The notes under the pieces: generated by a model | Told to the model about the DNA's origin: nothing | Databases searched by the model: none | Seen by the model: the letters and a program-made list of their open reading frames with translations, nothing else | Part shown: piece after piece, positions 7,001-10,413 of the stretch | Position numbering within the stretch: the first letter of the stretch is position 1 | Layout: each line of letters begins with the position of its first letter | Program-made: the position numbers and the translations under genes | From: VFZP01 sp043730365 | GTDB lineage: Bacteria; Acidobacteriota; Terriglobia; Bryobacterales; Bryobacteraceae | Length of the DNA stretch: 10,413 bases | Assembly: GCA_043730365.1 (NCBI GenBank) | Contig: JAYTKJ010000382.1 | Span: forward strand, 1-10,413 | Direction of reading: 5' to 3'

Positions 7001-7355
7001 TGCATTCGGCGAAATAGGAGAGGCAGGTGTCGCGATTGATGTCGTGATTACCCGGGACGAAGGCTATGTGATGGCGAGGAACGTTAAGATACCCAGAGAG
7101 TTTGTCGAGCAGTAGCAGCACATCGTCAAACTCCCGCTTCAATCCCCATTCGGCCAGGTCTCCGGTGACCATGATCGCTTCCGGGACTACGCCGTGATCC
7201 TTCTTGAGCAGCGCCAGATCGATCTCCAGCCGCTTGAGGAGGGTCTCGAACTTGCCGTCCTCGGTGGTAGCTCGCAGGTTGCCGAACCGGTGGTTTCGGC
7301 CGAACTGCGTGTCGGAAAGGTGTAGCAGGGTGACCGAGTCGCGCTCCGGGGTCAT
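4011..7355 (-). CDS. Phosphoesterase-NACHT-FGE-fold DGR target protein (frameshifted in VR)
   Basis: As read, 1114 residues. Residues 8-300: calcineurin-like metallophosphoesterase with LSDTQFG (13-19), GD (65-66), GNHD (102-105), HHN (217-219) and GHTH (251-254). Residues 356-395 resemble the conserved lead-in to NACHT domains. NACHT: Walker A GDPGAGKST (426-434), Walker B VLIDGLDE (516-523), TSR (552-554), then a helical part with NPVMLTALAVL (619-629) and HLTFQEYLAA (732-741). Residues 876 onward: FGE/SUMF1-type domain (GRLPTEEEWERAARG, CDMAGNVWEWT at 1032-1042), with VR from residue 1053. This is the layout of bacterial NLR-like conflict proteins: enzyme effector, NTP-driven switch, sensor. 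One extra base in VR (within 4168-4170) shifts the frame, so LGFRLAGG is lost and 24 foreign residues are added; the intact form would stop at 4073-4075 with 1093 residues. The start ATG gives the usual phosphoesterase N-terminus; no strong ribosome site is visible. Confidence 0.9.
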   Translation of the reverse strand: MTPERDSVTLLHLSDTQFGRNHRFGNLRATTEDGKFETLLKRLEIDLALLKKDHGVVPEAIMVTGDLAEWGLKREFDDVLLLLDKLSGYLNVPRHHIAFVPGNHDINRDTCLSYFAECKGDEKEPAPPYWPKWKHYASMFSQFYAEVPGAKFAEVQPWTLWEMPELRMVVAGLNSTMAESHLDGTHFGQVGEAQLRWFQQQLERYAREEWAVLGLVHHNVVRGATEDDENLRDADDLKRILGGSLDLLLHGHTHNGRLEQLGRLAVLSTGSAALKAEQRPAEVPNQYQCLRISAAGIDRWTRQYDLGQKRWIGDTRCSPNGDKWFIHEAAEISAFRRETGTAKKPAQAQPVQDPARYLKAVREETSHFDVQGLKFGDNRAYRFSIDEFYIPLTTSASAVEKRGAAATSSIPLQEALRAHRKLLVVGDPGAGKSTFLKRVAFQLCQDWTEGAPLPVRIEAAVLSTYIAQQHEQKRGPADPASPEWIPVFLGAQCEEKNRDLGADYFRARLKAGGCHVLIDGLDETPDEPSRQRLVKLIREAAAAFDGCKFVVTSRPEGKAPIPGFEEALIGDLEPEAIRAFLAKLAKQLYPEDETRERTFRADLEAAVNGRREIRKMTRNPVMLTALAVLQHNNVKLPEKRVDLYGSILDWLSKQRAKPGRLPASDCLLRLRELALEMQNHEEGRQKQAPLAWAGEKLAKRFASREVAERFLRAEQSDSGIVVSRGRDIAYWHLTFQEYLAALEIGGWEDAEQYKLLLAGENAKIYRPEWRETVLLYGGLLYNVGPPKVNALLRNVLDRMGGQPALASRAKCVGLIGALLPDLVGYKVADERYEQSLRLVMDIFDAEKSKGVPFQDRLAAAEALGQAGDPRLAKREWVHIPASKNYWIGAQKKDPKGRNYDQEAHHDETLRQVNLEPFRIGKYPVTVAQYLTFVDEGTALDREPENWEEQQEHPNWPVVNVTWHQATTYCEWAGGRLPTEEEWERAARGPNGTKYPWGNDDIDPSRANYDESKVGHPTPVGLYPSGVSAEGVCDMAGNVWEWTSSEYSKGSGSYVWRGGCFYPLSKERAFVVSRRQSTGRSEFKPGVPAGRGNHLIFFPFHFSISTGTAKRRGGV
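4082..4199 (-). repeat. DGR variable repeat (VR) in the target gene
   Basis: This 118-base segment at the 3' end of the NACHT protein gene aligns to TR (3804-3920). The 13 substitutions correspond to template adenines (in minus sense) turned into T, C or G; on the plus strand the TR positions are 3835, 3840, 3841, 3844, 3857, 3859, 3860, 3880, 3890, 3892, 3893, 3896 and 3920. One extra base lies in the AAA at 4168-4170. With that base removed, VR would read YVWRGGCFYP, RRSARSSYR, VDNQPVVQSS, NLGFRLAGG, parallel to TR residue by residue. It is directly followed by ATC ACT TGA, the natural end of the gene. Confidence 0.95.
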
Positions 7356-7432
7356 GATTCGCCAATGATATCAGGGCATGCCGCCGCGGCTGCCGCTTCC
7401 TGTGAAAAAACAAGCAGAGGTAAACTCGAACC

Positions 7433-8767
7433 ATGATCTGGCTGGTAACCCTCGTGTCGTTGTTACTATCGGCGGCTGCGGCCACGCCCGCCAACGCGCA
7501 GCCATGGAAGGCCGGCGTGGCGCGTGTCGACATCACGCCCACCGAGCCCATCTGGCTGGCCGGGTTCGGTTCACGCACCAAGCCGTCCGAAGGCGTCCGC
7601 CAGAAAATCTGGGTGAAGGCGCTGGCGCTTGAAGACCAATCGGGCGCGAGATCGGTGCTCATCACCTCAGACCTGCTCGGCTTCACGGCCGACATGGCCC
7701 GCCACGTCGCAGACCACGCTCTCCACAATCACGGCATCCCGCGCGAGCGGCTCGCCATCAACTCATCGCACACGCATTCGGGCCCCGTCACCGGCTCACT
7801 CTTGCGCCCGGCCTACCCGTTCGATGCCGTGCAAGAGGAGGTGGTCACGCGGTACACCGCGCAACTGCTCACGCAGGTGGACGACGTGATCGGCGCCGCG
7901 TTGAAGGATCTCGCGCCCGCCTCACTCGCCTTTGAACAGGGCAATGCCGGCTTTGCCACCAACCGCCGCCGCACCCGCATGCGCCAGTACCCCGGCCCCG
8001 TGGATCAGGACGTGCCCGTGCTCGCGGTGCGAGCGCCGGAGGGCAAGCTCCGCGCGATCGTCTTCGGCTACGCCTGCCACGCCACTTCGCTTTCCGACAA
8101 TCTGGTGAGCGGCGATTGGCCGGGCTTTGCGCAATCGGCCATCGAGGAACGCAACCCTGGCGCAACCGCGATGTTCGTCACCGGGGCGGGCGCCGACGCC
8201 AATCCGCTGCCCCGCCGCACCGTGGAGCTCGCGCGCGGCTACGGCGAGATCATGGCCGAAGCCGTCAGCCAGGTACTTACCGGCAAGATGATGCCCGTCG
8301 CCGGTCCGTTGCGCGCCGCTTTCCAAACGGTCGACCTCGCCTTCGCCGACGTGCCCACCCGCGAGGAGCTGCAGAAGCGCGCGCAGTCACCCGACGCGGC
8401 TCTGCGCCGTCACGCCGAGTATCTGCTGGCCAAGATGACGCCGGACGGCAAACTGTGGGACCGGTATCCGTACCCCGTACAAATCTGGCAGTTCGGCTCC
8501 TCGCTCAAGATGATCATCCTGGGTGGGGAGTTAGTGGTGGACTACGCGTTACGGCTGAAAGGTATGTACGGTTGGACTAACACTTGGGTGGCCGGTTACT
8601 CAAACGATGTGTTCGCCTACATCCCCTCCGTGCGCATTCTCAAGGAGGGCGGCTATGAAGGCGGCGGCGCGATGATCCCGTATGGCCAGCCCGGCAAGTT
8701 TCATCCGGCCGTGGAGGAGACGATCATCAACACGGTCGAACGCCTGATGGCCAAGACCGCGCCGTAA
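7433..8767 (+). CDS. Neutral/alkaline non-lysosomal ceramidase family protein, exported
   Basis: Predicted 444-residue exported hydrolase of the alkaline ceramidase family, whose characterised members are zinc amidases that split ceramide into sphingosine and fatty acid. Seen: a signal peptide at 1-23 (LVTLVSLLLSAAAATPANAQ); VARVDITP at the mature N-terminus; SSHTHSGP (111-118) and GYACHATSLS (212-221) with candidate zinc-binding histidines; SGDWPG after it; and GAGADANP (251-258). It is clearly shorter than the roughly 650-residue bacterial neutral ceramidases and appears to lack their C-terminal immunoglobulin-like domain, so the true substrate may differ. Related short proteins are frequent in Acidobacteriota and Planctomycetes. 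A weak AGAGG lies 12 bases before the ATG. It is divergent from the NACHT gene and convergent with the kinase, whose stop is five bases away. Confidence 0.88.
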   Translation: MIWLVTLVSLLLSAAAATPANAQPWKAGVARVDITPTEPIWLAGFGSRTKPSEGVRQKIWVKALALEDQSGARSVLITSDLLGFTADMARHVADHALHNHGIPRERLAINSSHTHSGPVTGSLLRPAYPFDAVQEEVVTRYTAQLLTQVDDVIGAALKDLAPASLAFEQGNAGFATNRRRTRMRQYPGPVDQDVPVLAVRAPEGKLRAIVFGYACHATSLSDNLVSGDWPGFAQSAIEERNPGATAMFVTGAGADANPLPRRTVELARGYGEIMAEAVSQVLTGKMMPVAGPLRAAFQTVDLAFADVPTREELQKRAQSPDAALRRHAEYLLAKMTPDGKLWDRYPYPVQIWQFGSSLKMIILGGELVVDYALRLKGMYGWTNTWVAGYSNDVFAYIPSVRILKEGGYEGGGAMIPYGQPGKFHPAVEETIINTVERLMAKTAP

Positions 8768-8772
8768 CTAAC

Positions 8773-10413
8773 TCAATCGCCGGCAGCCGCCATCGCCCTG
8801 GCCTCACCCCGCCGCGGCGCGCTAGACCATTGCGTCAGCGCCCTGGACAGCGACGACAAATCGATGGGCTTGGTGAGATAGTCATCCATGCCGGCATCCA
8901 GACACATCTCCCGGTCACCCTTCATGGCGTTGGCGGTCATGGCGATGATGGGGATACGGTCACCTGCCTCGCGAATGCGGCGCGTCGTTTCCAGCCCGTC
9001 CATCTCCGGCATCTGGCAGTCCATCAGAATCAGGTCATAGGTGGACTTGGCCAGCGCCGCCAGCGCCTCCACGCCGTTCCCGGCCACGTCGGCCGCAAAG
9101 CCCAGCTTTTGCACCAGCCGCATCGCCACCTTCTGATTCACCAGATTGTCTTCGGCAATGAGAATGCGCGCGCGATTGGCGGTGGGGATCGAAATGGGCG
9201 CCTGCGTCAAGTAGCGGCTGGAAGGCGCCGCTGGCGCGAGTACCGGCTCGATCGCAACCCGCAATGCATCCCGGCGCAGCGGTTTGTTGAGTACAGCGCG
9301 GACCGCCCCGCCGCGATCGACCGCAGCGCCGCGCCGCGCCATCACCACCAGCGGCATACCGGGCGGAACCTGCGAGAGTAATTGGCGATCGGCCAGCGCC
9401 AGCCCGCAACCCTCCGCTTGGGCCGGGTCAAACACCGGCTGCAGCTTCCAACCGGCCAGCATCTCGCAGATGATGTCGCGGGCCGGTTCGTATCCTTCCA
9501 GAACCAGCACCCTCTGGCCCCCGAATCCCGGCAGGGGCGCCGGTTCCGGCTGAGCCGCCCGGTCCAGGGGCACGCTGAACCAGAAACGCGACCCTTCTCC
9601 CGGCTTGCTGTCCAGACCCACCCGGCCGCCCATGCTCTCAATCAGACTCCGCGAGATCGCCAGCCCCAGCCCGCTCCCGCCATAGCGGCGCGTGGTAGCC
9701 ATGTCGGCCTGCGTAAAGGGCTGAAAGAGCTTGGCCTGTATGTCCGCCGGAATCCCCACGCCGGTGTCGGTCACACTGAACACCATACGGATGCGGCCGT
9801 CCGGGTCTTGCTCGAAGGCGGTTCGAGCCGACACCGCGCCCGACTCGGTAAACTTCACCGCGTTCCCGATCAGATTGAAGAGCACCTGCCGGAGCCGTCC
9901 CTGGTCTCCCGATATCCGTGCCGGCATCCGCGGATCCACCCAGCATATGAACTCGACCTCCTTGCGCGCCGCCGTCTCGGCCAGCAGATCGCACACTTCT
10001 TCCAGCTGGTGGCGGGGCGAGAAATCCGACAGCTCCAGTTCAAGCCGGCCTGCTTCAATCCGTGAGAAATCCAGGATGTCGTTGATAATCCCCAGCAGCG
10101 CTTCGCCTGAATTGAGGACGGTGCGCGCCATGTCACGCTGCTCACTATTGAGTTGCGTGTCCATCAGCAGATGCGTCATGCCCAGAATGCCGTTCATCGG
10201 CGTGCGGATCTCGTGGCTCATCGTGGCCAGAAAATAGCTCTTGGCCTTGGCGGCTTCGAGCGCCTGGTCGCGCGCTAGCAGCAATTCCACGTTGAGCCGA
10301 GCTAATTCGGTAGCCTGCAGTTCGGCCTTTTCCCGAGCCTCTTCGGCCACCGTGCGGGCATGCACCAGTTGGAGGAAGTTCTTGTCCAGTTGGTGAAGCA
10401 TCAACTGGCGCTC
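8773..10413 (-). CDS. Hybrid sensor histidine kinase, C-terminal part (5' end outside window)
   Basis: The frame is open to the window edge, so the N-terminus (probably sensing or membrane domains) is missing. Residue numbers start at base 10404. Residues 15-55: charged coiled-coil leading into HisKA. Phospho-acceptor His64 in ATMSHEIRTPMNG. HATPase: N box LFNLIGNAVKF (175-185), G1 DTGVGIP (213-219), G2 GGSGLGLAI (242-250). Residues 298-390 have the outline of a receiver domain but lack the acidic pair and a phospho-Asp, keeping only LNKPL, so it is probably a pseudo-receiver. Residues 412-530 are an intact receiver: AEDN (417-420), phospho-Asp D462 in LILMDCQMPEMDG, T490, K512. The protein would autophosphorylate on His64 and pass phosphate to D462. 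No output domain or Hpt follows, so further relay needs a separate partner. No cognate regulator is in the window. Confidence 0.92.
   Translation of the reverse strand, partial: ERQLMLHQLDKNFLQLVHARTVAEEAREKAELQATELARLNVELLLARDQALEAAKAKSYFLATMSHEIRTPMNGILGMTHLLMDTQLNSEQRDMARTVLNSGEALLGIINDILDFSRIEAGRLELELSDFSPRHQLEEVCDLLAETAARKEVEFICWVDPRMPARISGDQGRLRQVLFNLIGNAVKFTESGAVSARTAFEQDPDGRIRMVFSVTDTGVGIPADIQAKLFQPFTQADMATTRRYGGSGLGLAISRSLIESMGGRVGLDSKPGEGSRFWFSVPLDRAAQPEPAPLPGFGGQRVLVLEGYEPARDIICEMLAGWKLQPVFDPAQAEGCGLALADRQLLSQVPPGMPLVVMARRGAAVDRGGAVRAVLNKPLRRDALRVAIEPVLAPAAPSSRYLTQAPISIPTANRARILIAEDNLVNQKVAMRLVQKLGFAADVAGNGVEALAALAKSTYDLILMDCQMPEMDGLETTRRIREAGDRIPIIAMTANAMKGDREMCLDAGMDDYLTKPIDLSSLSRALTQWSSAPRRGEARAMAAAGD

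Overview
This is a GC-rich bacterial window. A TonB-dependent outer-membrane receptor with a signal peptide indicates a diderm. Together with a secreted alkaline-ceramidase-family protein and a hybrid histidine kinase, the gene mix resembles Acidobacteriota (for example the Solibacter/Bryobacter group). That assignment is a guess from gene content, not from a marker gene.

Layout: (1) 25-2148, minus: TonB-dependent receptor. (2) 2237-3645, plus: a two-gene operon with an ATGA overlap, encoding an Avd-family four-helix-bundle protein and a diversity-generating-retroelement (DGR) reverse transcriptase. (3) 3646-4072: about 430 bases without a credible gene, holding the DGR template repeat (TR, 3804-3920, minus sense) and several hairpins. 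(4) 4011-7355, minus: a large target protein with a calcineurin-like phosphoesterase domain, a NACHT NTPase and a C-terminal FGE/sulfatase-modifying-factor-type domain that ends in the DGR variable repeat (VR, 4082-4199). (5) 7433-8767, plus: neutral/alkaline ceramidase-family protein. (6) 8773-10413, minus: C-terminal part of a hybrid sensor kinase that runs off the window edge.

The centre of interest is 2237-7355, a complete DGR. TR and VR align over 117/118 bases. All 13 substitutions fall on adenines of the minus-sense template, out of 31 adenines, and none of the other 86 template positions changed. This is the signature of adenine-directed mutagenic homing. The diversified protein has the architecture of a bacterial NLR-like conflict protein: N-terminal enzymatic effector, NACHT switch, and variable C-terminal sensor. 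The inferred reading is a self-diversifying immune or self/non-self recognition receptor.

The VR in this sequence carries one extra base relative to TR. The frame conserved in TR, ending in NLGFRLAGG, is lost, and the protein reads past its natural stop (4073-4075) into a 24-residue out-of-frame tail. With the base removed the protein would be 1093 residues and end in SNLGFRLAGGIT. So the allele shown is either an inactive product of error-prone homing or an assembly artefact at a hypervariable site.

The TR is transcribed towards the reverse transcriptase gene and in the same direction as its target, with a roughly 158-base structured spacer between TR and the RT stop. The flanking receptor, ceramidase and kinase genes show no sign of belonging to the DGR.
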